From SG8-40 sp963792855 (GTDB lineage: Bacteria; Pseudomonadota; Gammaproteobacteria; Burkholderiales; Eutrophovitaceae), in NCBI GenBank assembly GCA_963792855.1, contig CAWBXZ010000016.1, positions 30,279-94,278 on the forward strand: a stretch of 64,000 nt of DNA, written 5' to 3'. This document shows, in pieces, positions 19,663 to 30,053 of the stretch (the first letter of the stretch is position 1; every line of letters starts with the position of its first letter). The notes below the pieces were generated by a model, which was not told the origin of the DNA, searched no databases, and saw only the letters and a program-made list of their open reading frames with translations. The position numbers were made by a program, and so were the translations under genes.

Positions 19663-20223
19663 CTGGCTACTGAACGCGAACTGGGTGATTTTCTGGAGCA
19701 GGCGGAACGCCGGGCATTCAAACAGGCGATGTTTGCCGTGCGTGACACCCACACCGCTTTGGACATTGTTCAGGACGCGATGTTCAAACTGACCGACCGT
19801 TACCGCGATCGGCCCGCAGCGGAACTGCCGCTGCTGTTCCAGCGTATCCTGCAAAACACCATTCGTGACTTCTATCGCCGGCAGAAGGTGCGCTCGACCT
19901 GGACGACGCTGTTCTCTTCGTTTCGCTCCTCCGGGCAGGATGAAGATTATGATTTTCTTGACACGCTGGAAGTAGAATCGGGCAAACAGGACGAGCCGGA
20001 GCGAAGGCTGGAGACTACCCAGGTCGCGACGGCTATCGAGGAAGCGCTGGAAAGATTGCCGGCACGTCAACGGCAGGCATTCATTCTGCGTTATTGGGAG
20101 GAACTGGACGTGGCGCAGACCGCGTCGGCGATGGGGTGCTCGCAAGGGAGCGTAAAGACGCACTGCTCGCGGGCCACCCACAGCATCGCCGCTTTTCTGA
20201 GGAATCGGGGCATAGAACTATGA
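19663..20223 (+). CDS. ECF-like RNA polymerase sigma factor
   Basis: A small sigma-70 family factor. Region 2 is visible in TALDIVQDAMFKLTDRYRD, and region 4 in LPARQRQAFILRYWEELDVAQTASAMGCSQGSVKTHCSRA, a clear helix-turn-helix. There is no ATG, GTG or TTG at the expected start. The conserved N-terminus (ATERELGDFLEQAERRAFKQA) begins right after a CTG at 19663, with GGAG 10 bases before it, so a CTG start is proposed. The first ATG, 19729, would remove 22 conserved residues. DUF3619, DUF3106 and RDD genes follow, the usual betaproteobacterial order. No anti-sigma factor with a known fold is recognised. Confidence 0.8.
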   Translation: MATERELGDFLEQAERRAFKQAMFAVRDTHTALDIVQDAMFKLTDRYRDRPAAELPLLFQRILQNTIRDFYRRQKVRSTWTTLFSSFRSSGQDEDYDFLDTLEVESGKQDEPERRLETTQVATAIEEALERLPARQRQAFILRYWEELDVAQTASAMGCSQGSVKTHCSRATHSIAAFLRNRGIEL

Positions 20224-20594
20224 ATGAGGACGATCTGGCACGGCGCATCGCGGCCAGGCTCGACCACAATCTGGGCAATCTGCCAGACGGTGTTTCCGGC
20301 CGGCTCGCAGATGCCCGACGGCGTGCGTTGCAGGCGCGTTCGCCCCGGACCGTGCCCTTGCGCCTCAGGCTCTCGGAGTGGATCGGCAGCCACCGGAGGC
20401 TGCTTGGCGTCGCGCTGCCGGCGCTGTTTGTTCTGGTGGCGGCAGGTGCTGTCTTCTTTCTGCAGGGCGAATCGACGCAGGACCCCTTCGACGTCGAGAC
20501 GGCGCTGCTCGCCGACGAGCTTCCAATTCACGCTTATACGGACCCGGGATTCGATGCATGGCTTCGGCACACTTCATACGATCAGGAACAGTAA
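20220..20594 (+). CDS. DUF3619 family membrane protein
   Basis: A 124-residue protein starting at MNEDDLARRIAARLDHNL, with one hydrophobic segment (LLGVALPALFVLVAAGAVFF, about residues 59-78). The C-terminal part is short and acidic, with DPFDVETALLADELPIHAYTDPGF; the pattern D-x-ETALLADELPI is a family hallmark. The ATG overlaps the sigma factor stop (ATGA), so the two are translationally coupled. The topology, with a cytosolic N-terminus, one helix and a periplasmic tail, resembles small anti-sigma factors, but that role is only an inference from position. Confidence 0.82.
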   Translation: MNEDDLARRIAARLDHNLGNLPDGVSGRLADARRRALQARSPRTVPLRLRLSEWIGSHRRLLGVALPALFVLVAAGAVFFLQGESTQDPFDVETALLADELPIHAYTDPGFDAWLRHTSYDQEQ

Positions 20595-20998
20595 CGGCGG
20601 CATTGCTGTTGCTGGTTTCGATGCCGGCGGCCGCACTGGCTCAAACAGCACCGACATGGTCGGAATTGACTGACGGGCAACGCGAGATCCTCGAACCGCT
20701 GGCACGGGAGTGGGACCAGATCGAGCCCGATCGCCGCCAAAGCTGGCTGCGCGTGGCCGAACGCTATCCCGAAATGCCGCCGGAGAAACAACAGCGCCTG
20801 CAGCAACGCATGCGCCAATGGGCACAGTTGACGCCAGAGCAACGCGAGCGGGCACGCGAGCGATATCGCCAGCTACAGGAACTGTCCCCGGAAGAGCGCC
20901 GGGAGTTGCGGTTACGCTGGGAGGAATACCAGGACTTGCCGGAAAGCCGGCGCCGGGAACTGCGCGAACGACATTACGATGGAAGCCGGCAGGATTAG
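20558..20998 (+). CDS. DUF3106 family exported protein
   Basis: A 146-residue protein with a signal peptide (residues 1-29, ending AALAQ) and a charged, helical mature part. The mature sequence repeats the pattern W-x-x-L-x-x-x-Q and R-x-x-W-x-x-L-T-P-E-Q-R-E-R, as in WAQLTPEQRERARERYRQ and LSPEERRELRLRWEEY. This is the DUF3106 pattern, also reminiscent of the LTxxQ helices of CpxP-type periplasmic stress proteins. The start ATG 20558 overlaps the end of the DUF3619 gene by 37 bp in another frame. A periplasmic sensor role linked to the sigma factor is speculative. Confidence 0.82.
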   Translation: MASAHFIRSGTVTAALLLLVSMPAAALAQTAPTWSELTDGQREILEPLAREWDQIEPDRRQSWLRVAERYPEMPPEKQQRLQQRMRQWAQLTPEQRERARERYRQLQELSPEERRELRLRWEEYQDLPESRRRELRERHYDGSRQD

Positions 20999-21070
20999 GA
21001 CTGCCGGAGACGTGGAGTCGCAGCGGATTGCAGGGCCTTCACGCCACCTGCGGCTTTTGTTGAGGCGGTA

Positions 21071-21523
21071 ATGAGCACTCCTTGGCAAGTCGTTCCGGCC
21101 GGGCTTTTTCGGCGACTGGCGGCAATGGCCTATGAAGCCGTGCTGCTGTTTGCCATCGTGTTTGTGTCCGCCTACCTGTTCATCGCCGTCTCGGGGAGAT
21201 CGCCGGTCGGGCTCTGGCGCTGGGTTTTCTTCGCTTACCTGCTGTGCATCAGTGGCGCTTATCTCGTGTTTTGCTGGGTGCGCAGCGGTCAGACCCTCGC
21301 TCAGAAAACATGGGGACTCAGGGTGACGGCCGTCGATGGATCCTTGCTCGGTTCACGCGCCGCAACGCTACGCTACCTTGTCGCGCTGATAAGCATCGGC
21401 ACCGGAATCGGCTTGTTGTGGGCGGTTGTCGATCCGGAGCGGCAATTTCTGCATGATCGCCTGTGCGGATCGCGCATCGTGCTCGCCGAAAATACGCAGC
21501 CCCCTGAACGCGTGCAAACCTAG
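21071..21523 (+). CDS. RDD family membrane protein
   Basis: A 150-residue inner-membrane protein with an RDD domain: AGLFRRLAAMAYEAVLLFAIVF near the start (the Arg of RDD, with the Asp positions replaced by A and E), three or four hydrophobic helices, and the C-terminal DPERQFLHDRLCGSRIV block typical of the family. The function is unknown; some RDD proteins have been linked to ion transport. GAGG at 21061-21064 is a ribosome site for ATG 21071. It ends the sigma factor operon and converges on lptG, 70 bp away, with no terminator recognised. Confidence 0.87.
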   Translation: MSTPWQVVPAGLFRRLAAMAYEAVLLFAIVFVSAYLFIAVSGRSPVGLWRWVFFAYLLCISGAYLVFCWVRSGQTLAQKTWGLRVTAVDGSLLGSRAATLRYLVALISIGTGIGLLWAVVDPERQFLHDRLCGSRIVLAENTQPPERVQT

Positions 21524-21593
21524 CCTGCATGCTTCACGAAGATGGTTACGTTGCCGCAGGTTTGCGAGGCGATTCAATGTGACAGGTGGCGTC

Positions 21594-22673
21594 CTAGCGC
21601 TTTTCGACTTTTCGCATCATCCAGATCGCCGCGGCGAGGAAACCGAGCATCGGCGTTAACGCGCTGAAAAGCGCCGGCCAGGCGTTGAGCAACCCGAGGT
21701 GGCCGAACAACCTGTTCGCGAGGTGAAAGCCCAGGCCAAGCATGATGCCGGTGAAGATTCGCGCGCCTATTCCTCCGGATCGCGCCTGGAAATTCGCGAA
21801 CGGCAATGCCAGCACCATCATCACCAGCACTGCGAACGGATAAATAATCTTCTGCCACATGGCAATCTCGTAGCGCACCGTTTCCTGATTGTTGGCGCGC
21901 AGGTGTTCCAGATAGGCGTAAAGGTCCCACACCGACATCTGCTCCGGGACAACCATCAGCACGTTGAGAATTGACGGTTTGAGCACCGAGTGCCACTCCC
22001 ATTGCGCAATCTCGTTCACCGATGTCGTTGTGCCCTCGAATCGCGTCTGGACGACATCGTGCAGCACCCAGAGATCGTCGCGCTGGTATTCGCCACGAGA
22101 TGCGTGACTGATCGTATGAAGCCGGAAGCGATCGTCGAATTCGTAAACATGGACATCGTGGATAACGGTTTCCGGCATGATGCGCGAAACGTTGACGAAC
22201 TTGTTGGCGTCCTTGACCCACAATCCCGAGCGAAACGCTTGCGCAACCACGTTAGTACTGGTGGTGGCCTTGAATCGCAGGCTCTGCGCGGCCTGCTCGG
22301 TCAGCGGCGCAACGACCTCGCCAAGAAGGAACGTAATCACCGACAGCGTAATACCGATTCTGGTCAGCGAAACCGCCATATTGCGCATCGACATTCCGGA
22401 AACACGCATCACGGTGTACTCGGAATTGATCACCAGCTGCGAAAGCGCGAACAAGGTTCCGATCAACGCTGCAACCGGAAGAATTTCGTAGGCGCGTCCT
22501 GGCAGACTGAGCGCAACGTACAGAGCGGCCAACGGCAGACCGTAGCCGCCTCGACCCACATCGGAGAGCTCCTGGATGAAGTCGAAGAAGCCGAACAGAA
22601 ACAGCAGGGCTGCGAATACCAGGGCCGTTGCCGCGAACACCTGTCGCGCAACATAGCGGCGAAGCATTCTCAC
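21594..22673 (-). CDS. lptG: LPS export ABC transporter permease LptG
   Basis: LptG pairs with LptF in the inner membrane as the permease of the LptB2FGC complex that extracts LPS and drives it across the periplasm. The 359-residue protein has the expected layout: about three N-terminal helices, a periplasmic beta-jellyroll region (about 100-265) and three C-terminal helices. The N-terminal MRMLRRYVARQVFAATALVF and the helix LGLGFHLANRLFGHLG are typical. It overlaps lptF by 4 bp. lptB and lptC are not in this window. Confidence 0.96.
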   Translation of the reverse strand: MRMLRRYVARQVFAATALVFAALLFLFGFFDFIQELSDVGRGGYGLPLAALYVALSLPGRAYEILPVAALIGTLFALSQLVINSEYTVMRVSGMSMRNMAVSLTRIGITLSVITFLLGEVVAPLTEQAAQSLRFKATTSTNVVAQAFRSGLWVKDANKFVNVSRIMPETVIHDVHVYEFDDRFRLHTISHASRGEYQRDDLWVLHDVVQTRFEGTTTSVNEIAQWEWHSVLKPSILNVLMVVPEQMSVWDLYAYLEHLRANNQETVRYEIAMWQKIIYPFAVLVMMVLALPFANFQARSGGIGARIFTGIMLGLGFHLANRLFGHLGLLNAWPALFSALTPMLGFLAAAIWMMRKVEKR

Positions 22674-23761
22674 GCGGGCCCCCTTCTGAGCTTTCTGAAC
22701 AACGAGGACACGGCGACACGCCGATAGAACAGGAACGCAACGATGGCAAAAGTCACGAGGTGCGGTCCCAACAGCCCGATCGCGAAAGAGACCTTTTCCT
22801 GGCCGACCCAGGTTTGGACAATGCTGAGCGAATTGTTATAGAGGAGATAAGAGAACGCGGCCAACATCAGGTTAACGGAACGTCCGGCTCGCGGATTCAC
22901 GAACGAAAGCGGAATCGCCAGCATGCTCAGCGCCAGCGCGCTGAGCGGCATGCCGACCCGCCATACCAGTTCCGCATCGGTTTCCGGGTTCCGGTCCTCC
23001 AACAGCTCGCTGGTGGGGCGCGACCGGATCGAAGGCAGATAGGTTTGCTGGGCCTTCTCTTCAAGCCGCACGGCGTACTTGTCGAATTCGATGATCTTGT
23101 ATTCGGCGGTACCCGGCGGACCAACATAACGGCGGCCACTTTCCAGCACCAGGTAACGGCTACCGTTCGGACTTGTTTCAGTAAAACCGCGCGCTGCGAC
23201 CGTGACTCCGGTTTCCTGATCTTCTTCGGAATAAACAAAAATATTCGCGACGACGGACAGATCCATCGTCAGCTTCTCGACAAAGAAAACCCGGTCACCG
23301 CGCTTCGACTCCTTGAAAACTCCCGGCGATATTGCCGAGACGTCCTCACGGCTCTCGAGCAAGCGCCGGTACTCCTCCGACTTGCCCGTCGCCCAGGGCG
23401 TCAAAAGCAGGCTCAGCAATCCGATCGTAAACACGAGCGGCAATGCGTACAGCAAGGTCGGCCGTATCCATGACAACAAACCCTGACCGCTGGTAAACCA
23501 GACGACCATCTCCGAATCACGGTAGGCACGGCTCAGGCTCAGGAGAATGGAAATAAACAGCGCCAGCGACAGCAGTATCGGCAAATAACGCAGCCCCGCC
23601 AGTCCGAGAAAAGTGACCACTGCGTCGGTGGAGATGCGGCCGCGCGCTGCGTAGCCGAGAAATCGAATGAACTGCGTGGTGACAGTGATCGCGAGCAGGA
23701 TGAGCAAGGTGCCGATACCTGTTATCGCGAATTCGCGGAGAAGTGTCCGCCGGAAAATCAT
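22670..23761 (-). CDS. lptF: LPS export ABC transporter permease LptF
   Basis: LptF is the partner permease of LptG in LPS transport. The protein has 363 residues from ATG 23761 (MIFRRTLLREFAITGIGTLL); a much longer open frame continues upstream but is antisense to pepA and has no LptF sequence. The coupling-helix region is in VVTFLGLAGLRYLPILL, and the periplasmic jellyroll domain and C-terminal helices (LALSMLAIPLSFVNPRAGRS) are present. lptG follows with an ATGA-type overlap. The gene diverges from pepA across only 79 bp, the usual lptFG/pepA arrangement in Proteobacteria. Confidence 0.96.
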   Translation of the reverse strand: MIFRRTLLREFAITGIGTLLILLAITVTTQFIRFLGYAARGRISTDAVVTFLGLAGLRYLPILLSLALFISILLSLSRAYRDSEMVVWFTSGQGLLSWIRPTLLYALPLVFTIGLLSLLLTPWATGKSEEYRRLLESREDVSAISPGVFKESKRGDRVFFVEKLTMDLSVVANIFVYSEEDQETGVTVAARGFTETSPNGSRYLVLESGRRYVGPPGTAEYKIIEFDKYAVRLEEKAQQTYLPSIRSRPTSELLEDRNPETDAELVWRVGMPLSALALSMLAIPLSFVNPRAGRSVNLMLAAFSYLLYNNSLSIVQTWVGQEKVSFAIGLLGPHLVTFAIVAFLFYRRVAVSSLFRKLRRGPA

Positions 23762-23768
23762 CGTAACT

Positions 23769-23798
23769 TTGACTTTTGCTTCGGCACAAAGAGATAAT
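23769..23798 (+). promoter_or_regulatory. Predicted sigma-70 promoter of pepA
   Basis: TTGACT at 23769-23774 and GATAAT at 23793-23798 are separated by 18 bp, a good match to the -35 and -10 consensus. Transcription would start near 23805, about 36 bp before the pepA GTG. The lptF promoter must share this 79-bp gap. Confidence 0.65.
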
Positions 23799-23840
23799 GC
23801 TAAGTTGTTGAAACGACGATACGAATATAGGGAGTTCGCG

Positions 23841-25331
23841 GTGGACTTTAGCATAAAAAATGCGCAACCGGAGAAGGTCAGGACGGCCTGTGTAGTCGTG
23901 CCGGCATTTCGCAACAGGAAGCTCTCCGATGCCGCCAGGCGCATTGATAAGAGCAGCGGCGGACAACTGTCCCGCGCGCTGAAGATCAGCGATTTCGACG
24001 GCACGCCCGGCAAGGCCCTGATGCTGTTCGATATTGCAGCCATCGGCGCTGCCCGCGTGCTTGTAATTGGCGCAGGCAAGGACGGCCAGCTGGATACCAG
24101 CGAATTTCGCAAAGCCATGCAAAACGCACTGGCCACGCTCTGCAGCGCGGGAATCGCCGACGCGATGCTGTTCGTTTCCGAATTGCGCGCCACCGGCAAC
24201 GACGAGCAATGGGTGGCAACGCAAATTGCGGCGCTCGCTGTTGGCGCAGCGTATCGCTTCGATGTCATGAAAACCGACATCGACAGGAAAGCAGGCAAAT
24301 CCCTGAGCCGCGTCAGCCTCGGCATCGACGGCAAACCGTCGCGTCAGGCGCAAAGAGCGCTGGACAGAGGCCGCGCGATCGGCGAAGGCGTCAATCTCGC
24401 CCGTGACCTTGGCAATCTTCCGCCGAATATCTGCACGCCGGACTATCTGGCACAGCAGGCGAAGAAGATGACACGGTTGAACCGCTTGCGGGTCAATGTG
24501 CTCGATGTTGCGCAGATGAAAAAACTCGGCATGGGTTCGCTGCTAGCCGTCGCACAGGGCAGCCGGCAACCGGCGAAACTCATTTGTATCGAACACCGCG
24601 GCGGGCCGGCAAAGCAAAAACCGGTTGTGCTCGTCGGCAAGGGCGTCACCTTTGACACCGGCGGCATTTCCCTGAAGCCATCGTCCGAAATGGACGAAAT
24701 GAAATACGACATGTCCGGCGCCGGCAGCGTCTTCGGAACCATGCACTCGGTTTCCGCAATGAAGCTGCCGCTGAATGTGGTCGGTGTCATCCCGGCGGTT
24801 GAGAACATGCCCGACGGCCTGGCAACGCGCCCGGGCGACATCGTGACCAGCATGTCCGGACAAACCATCGAAATCCTCAACACCGATGCGGAAGGCCGGC
24901 TGATTCTGTGCGACGCGCTCACCTATGCCGAGCGTTACGAACCGGCCGCCGTGATCGACATCGCCACGCTTACCGGCGCGTGCGTGATCGCTCTCGGGAA
25001 GGTTGCGACCGGGTTGTTCAGCCCCGACGACAAACTGGCAAGTGAGCTGATCGACGCCGGCCAGACTTCGTGGGACCGGGCCTGGCGCATGCCGGTCTGG
25101 GATGATTACCAGGAACAGCTGAACAGCAATTTTGCCGATGTCGCCAATATCGGCGGCAGACCGGCCGGCAGCGTAACCGCAGCCTGTTTTCTGGCGCGCT
25201 TCACGAAGAAGTACCGCTGGGCGCATCTGGACATCGCCGGCACCGCCTGGAAGTCGGGCAAGGAGAAGGGATCGACGGGGCGGCCGGTGCCCTTGCTCAC
25301 GCAATTCCTGATGACCCGTGCCGGATGGTGA
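23841..25331 (+). CDS. pepA: Leucyl aminopeptidase PepA
   Basis: A cytosolic M17 metallo-aminopeptidase that removes N-terminal residues from peptides; in enterobacteria PepA also binds DNA in Xer recombination and carAB control. The M17 signature NTDAEGRL, with metal ligands, is present, along with the metal-binding VGKGVTFDTGGISLKP block. Translation is assigned to GTG 23841 because AGGGAG lies 6 bases before it, and VDFSIKNAQPEKVRTACVVV fits the family start; the 58 codons before it are antisense to lptF. Length is 496 residues, as usual. holC and valS follow, after an inserted repeat-bounded element. Confidence 0.97.
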   Translation: MDFSIKNAQPEKVRTACVVVPAFRNRKLSDAARRIDKSSGGQLSRALKISDFDGTPGKALMLFDIAAIGAARVLVIGAGKDGQLDTSEFRKAMQNALATLCSAGIADAMLFVSELRATGNDEQWVATQIAALAVGAAYRFDVMKTDIDRKAGKSLSRVSLGIDGKPSRQAQRALDRGRAIGEGVNLARDLGNLPPNICTPDYLAQQAKKMTRLNRLRVNVLDVAQMKKLGMGSLLAVAQGSRQPAKLICIEHRGGPAKQKPVVLVGKGVTFDTGGISLKPSSEMDEMKYDMSGAGSVFGTMHSVSAMKLPLNVVGVIPAVENMPDGLATRPGDIVTSMSGQTIEILNTDAEGRLILCDALTYAERYEPAAVIDIATLTGACVIALGKVATGLFSPDDKLASELIDAGQTSWDRAWRMPVWDDYQEQLNSNFADVANIGGRPAGSVTAACFLARFTKKYRWAHLDIAGTAWKSGKEKGSTGRPVPLLTQFLMTRAGW

Positions 25332-25356
25332 CGCGGGTGGTGCTGGCGCATCGAAC

Positions 25357-25592
25357 CTCACCACCAGGGCACAAAGCCACACCAAGTCAGGATGCGTTCG
25401 TTCCGGTTTCGCACAGGCGTTCGAAATCATCGAAAATACCGGGCACGCAATCACACCGTTACCGACGCGCATCGACAGATCCATATGCGATGCACTTCCC
25501 GGCACCACGGCACGCGCCAAATACCGGGGCCGCTGACATCCGGACCGGCTGTGCTTTGTGGACCCTGGCGTCCGTTGTGTCCTGGCGGTTCG
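25357..25592. mobile_element. Repeat-bounded intergenic element A (pepA/holC), no gene inside
   Basis: The left end CTCACCACCAGGGCACAAAG (25357-25376) and the complement of the right end (CTTTGTGG... to ...CTGGCGGTTCG, 25554-25592) are imperfect inverted copies of a CACCRCCAGGRCACAA motif. The roughly 236 bp fill nearly all of the pepA-holC gap. No gene is visible inside. It is the most degenerate of the six elements of this type in the window. Confidence 0.5.
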
Positions 25593-25615
25593 TTCTTCCG
25601 CTTTCGATCTGAGCA

Positions 25616-26044
25616 ATGACTGAGGTTCTTTTCTACACCAACGCAAATGACAAACTGCGCACGAGCTGCCAGTTGTCGTCCAAAGCGCTGGCGCGCAACC
25701 GCCGGGTAATGATCCTGACCCCCGAGAACGACGTGACCGATCGCCTGTCGCGTCTGTTGTGGTCGACGCCGTCGACAGGCTTTACGCCGCATTGCCGGGC
25801 GGCGGAACCTCTGGCAGCGGTGACGCCCGTGATCGTCGATCACATCACCGAGCCGGTGGTTCACGAGGACGTGCTGATAAACCTGCGCGACGAAACCCCT
25901 TCGTTCTTCAGCCGCTTCCATCGACTGATAGAGATCGTCACGGACGACGAGAACGACCGCAAAAGAGCGCGTGAACGTTTTCGCTTCTACCGCGATCGCG
26001 GCTATCAGATCATTACCCACGATCTTGGAAAACCAGGGTCGTGA
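25616..26044 (+). CDS. holC: DNA polymerase III subunit chi
   Basis: HolC is the chi subunit of the clamp-loader complex; it binds psi and single-strand binding protein. The 142-residue protein has the family features: MTEVLFYTNANDKLRTSCQLSSK at the start, the LSRLLWSTPSTGFTPHC block, and a C-terminal RFRFYRDRGYQIITHDL. The pepA-holC-valS order is conserved across Proteobacteria. Its stop codon overlaps the GTG start of the next small gene (GTGA). Confidence 0.95.
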   Translation: MTEVLFYTNANDKLRTSCQLSSKALARNRRVMILTPENDVTDRLSRLLWSTPSTGFTPHCRAAEPLAAVTPVIVDHITEPVVHEDVLINLRDETPSFFSRFHRLIEIVTDDENDRKRARERFRFYRDRGYQIITHDLGKPGS

Positions 26045-26487
26045 GCGTCATGGCAAAAGAAAGCGACAGCAACGACCCGCTGTTCAGCAAGCTTGATAAC
26101 CTCATGCAAAGGGGTCACGCCCGCAAACCGCATGATCCGCCCCCGCTGCTCACCGACGCGGTACCGGACGCGGATGAAAGCGCCATTCCCACGCTCACCG
26201 ACGCCGTCGAGCCCATTGAACCGGCCGCCGGAGAAACCCGGGGAAAGACAGATCAGGAAAACGATCCCGCCGATCCACGGGAGATGATCTCCTCGCGACT
26301 CGTGGCCGCCATCGATGCGGAAATGGAAAGATTTTCGAAAGAGCTGCCCGTCCACGAGCACAAGCTCTCCGTGCTGCACCGCTCCCTGCGGTTTGCGTTA
26401 CCGGAGCTGGTGCGGTTGCGCTGGGAAGATGTCGCAAATGAGGACACGGGCACGGAAGACAACGCGGATGCCGATCACGATCGGTGA
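26041..26487 (+). CDS. Conserved hypothetical protein between holC and valS
   Basis: A 148-residue protein of unknown function. It starts with GTG overlapping the holC stop; ATG 26050 is an alternative. The first 80 residues are Pro-, Asp- and Glu-rich and probably disordered (SDSNDPLFSKLDNLMQRG, then PPPLLTDAVPDADES). The second half is helical and includes SRLVAAIDAEMERFSKELP. No domain is recognised and there is no signal peptide. Short acidic proteins at this place between holC and valS are known in other betaproteobacteria, and tight coupling to holC supports it as real. Confidence 0.75.
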   Translation: MSVMAKESDSNDPLFSKLDNLMQRGHARKPHDPPPLLTDAVPDADESAIPTLTDAVEPIEPAAGETRGKTDQENDPADPREMISSRLVAAIDAEMERFSKELPVHEHKLSVLHRSLRFALPELVRLRWEDVANEDTGTEDNADADHDR

Positions 26488-26551
26488 TCGCCAGCCGCTA
26501 TAATCAGGCGCTTCCCCGACACCCGACGCAACGCACGCCCACGCAACACAT

Positions 26552-29368
<2,817 letters not shown>

Positions 29369-29373
29369 AAAAT

Positions 29374-30033
29374 CTCAACCACAAAGGCACAAAGACACCG
29401 AGCAACACGATGCTCTCAATTGGTATTCTGAACCGGATGAATGGGTAGCGAGCAACATCGGTTCGAGCATTTGGAACGGGTTCTAGCCCCAACCGACAGG
29501 ATTGTTACCATGCCTTTACCCAAAGAAACCGAGGAGACTGCGCGGCATGTGGTTGATGCCGCAGTAAGAATTCATTCGACCCTTGGTCCCGGCCTGTTGG
29601 AATCGGTTTACGAAAAATGTCTCGGTATCGAATTGGCAAAGCGCGACGTACGTTACGAACGGCAGGTTAGCGTACCAATTGTCTACGAAGGCGTTGCTGT
29701 TGAACCCGGTCTGCGCATAGACCTCATTGCCAATAAATGCGTCGTGGTCGAACTCAAGTCTGCAGAGAAACTCCTGCCTGTTCATGAAGCACAACTACTG
29801 ACCTACCTGAAGCTTTCCAGAATGAGGCTCGGCCTGCTTCTGAATTTCAACGTCGCATTGATGAAACAGGGGATTCGTCGCATCATTCTTTGACGATTCG
29901 CTTCTGGCTTGAGCCCACTCGGCATGCGGTGGGATTTCTGACAAATCCCCTTCGGAATTTTCGAATCCCAGGGAAATAGATAGATTCATAGCCTTCTTTG
30001 TGTTGCTTTGTGCCTTCGTGTCTTTGTGGTGAG
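29374..30033. mobile_element. Repeat-bounded element B (valS/MFS gap) carrying a GxxExxY gene
   Basis: The left end at 29379-29409 (ACCACAAAGGCACAAAGACA...) and the complement of the right end at 29998-30030 (ACCACAAAGACACGAAGGCA...) match at 26 of 31 positions and both run on into AGCAACAC. Each end is made of about 8-bp CACRAAGR units. The element starts 5 bp after valS and ends about 20 bp before the MFS gene. It holds one intact open frame, the GxxExxY gene. No transposase is present and no obvious target duplication was seen. Confidence 0.72.
29510..29893 (+). CDS. GxxExxY family protein, PD-(D/E)XK nuclease-like (element B)
   Basis: A 127-residue protein of the GxxExxY family, which Pfam groups with the PD-(D/E)XK nuclease superfamily. 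The name motif is GLLESVY at residues 28-34 (G28, E31, Y34). The likely catalytic residues are Asp71 in LRIDLI and Glu81-x-Lys83 in VVVELKS. QLLTYLKLS at about 96-104 is also conserved. All are intact, so the protein may be active, but no function is established for the family. An in-frame ATG at 29441 would add 23 residues. It lies inside the repeat-bounded element and has a paralogue at 34192-34563. Confidence 0.88.
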   Translation: MPLPKETEETARHVVDAAVRIHSTLGPGLLESVYEKCLGIELAKRDVRYERQVSVPIVYEGVAVEPGLRIDLIANKCVVVELKSAEKLLPVHEAQLLTYLKLSRMRLGLLLNFNVALMKQGIRRIIL

Positions 30034-30053
30034 ACGCGAAACGGGAAACCCTT

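Noticed and set aside
23667..23840. In-frame upstream extension of pepA
   Set aside because: The 58 extra codons are antisense to lptF and unlike PepA; a ribosome site precedes GTG 23841.
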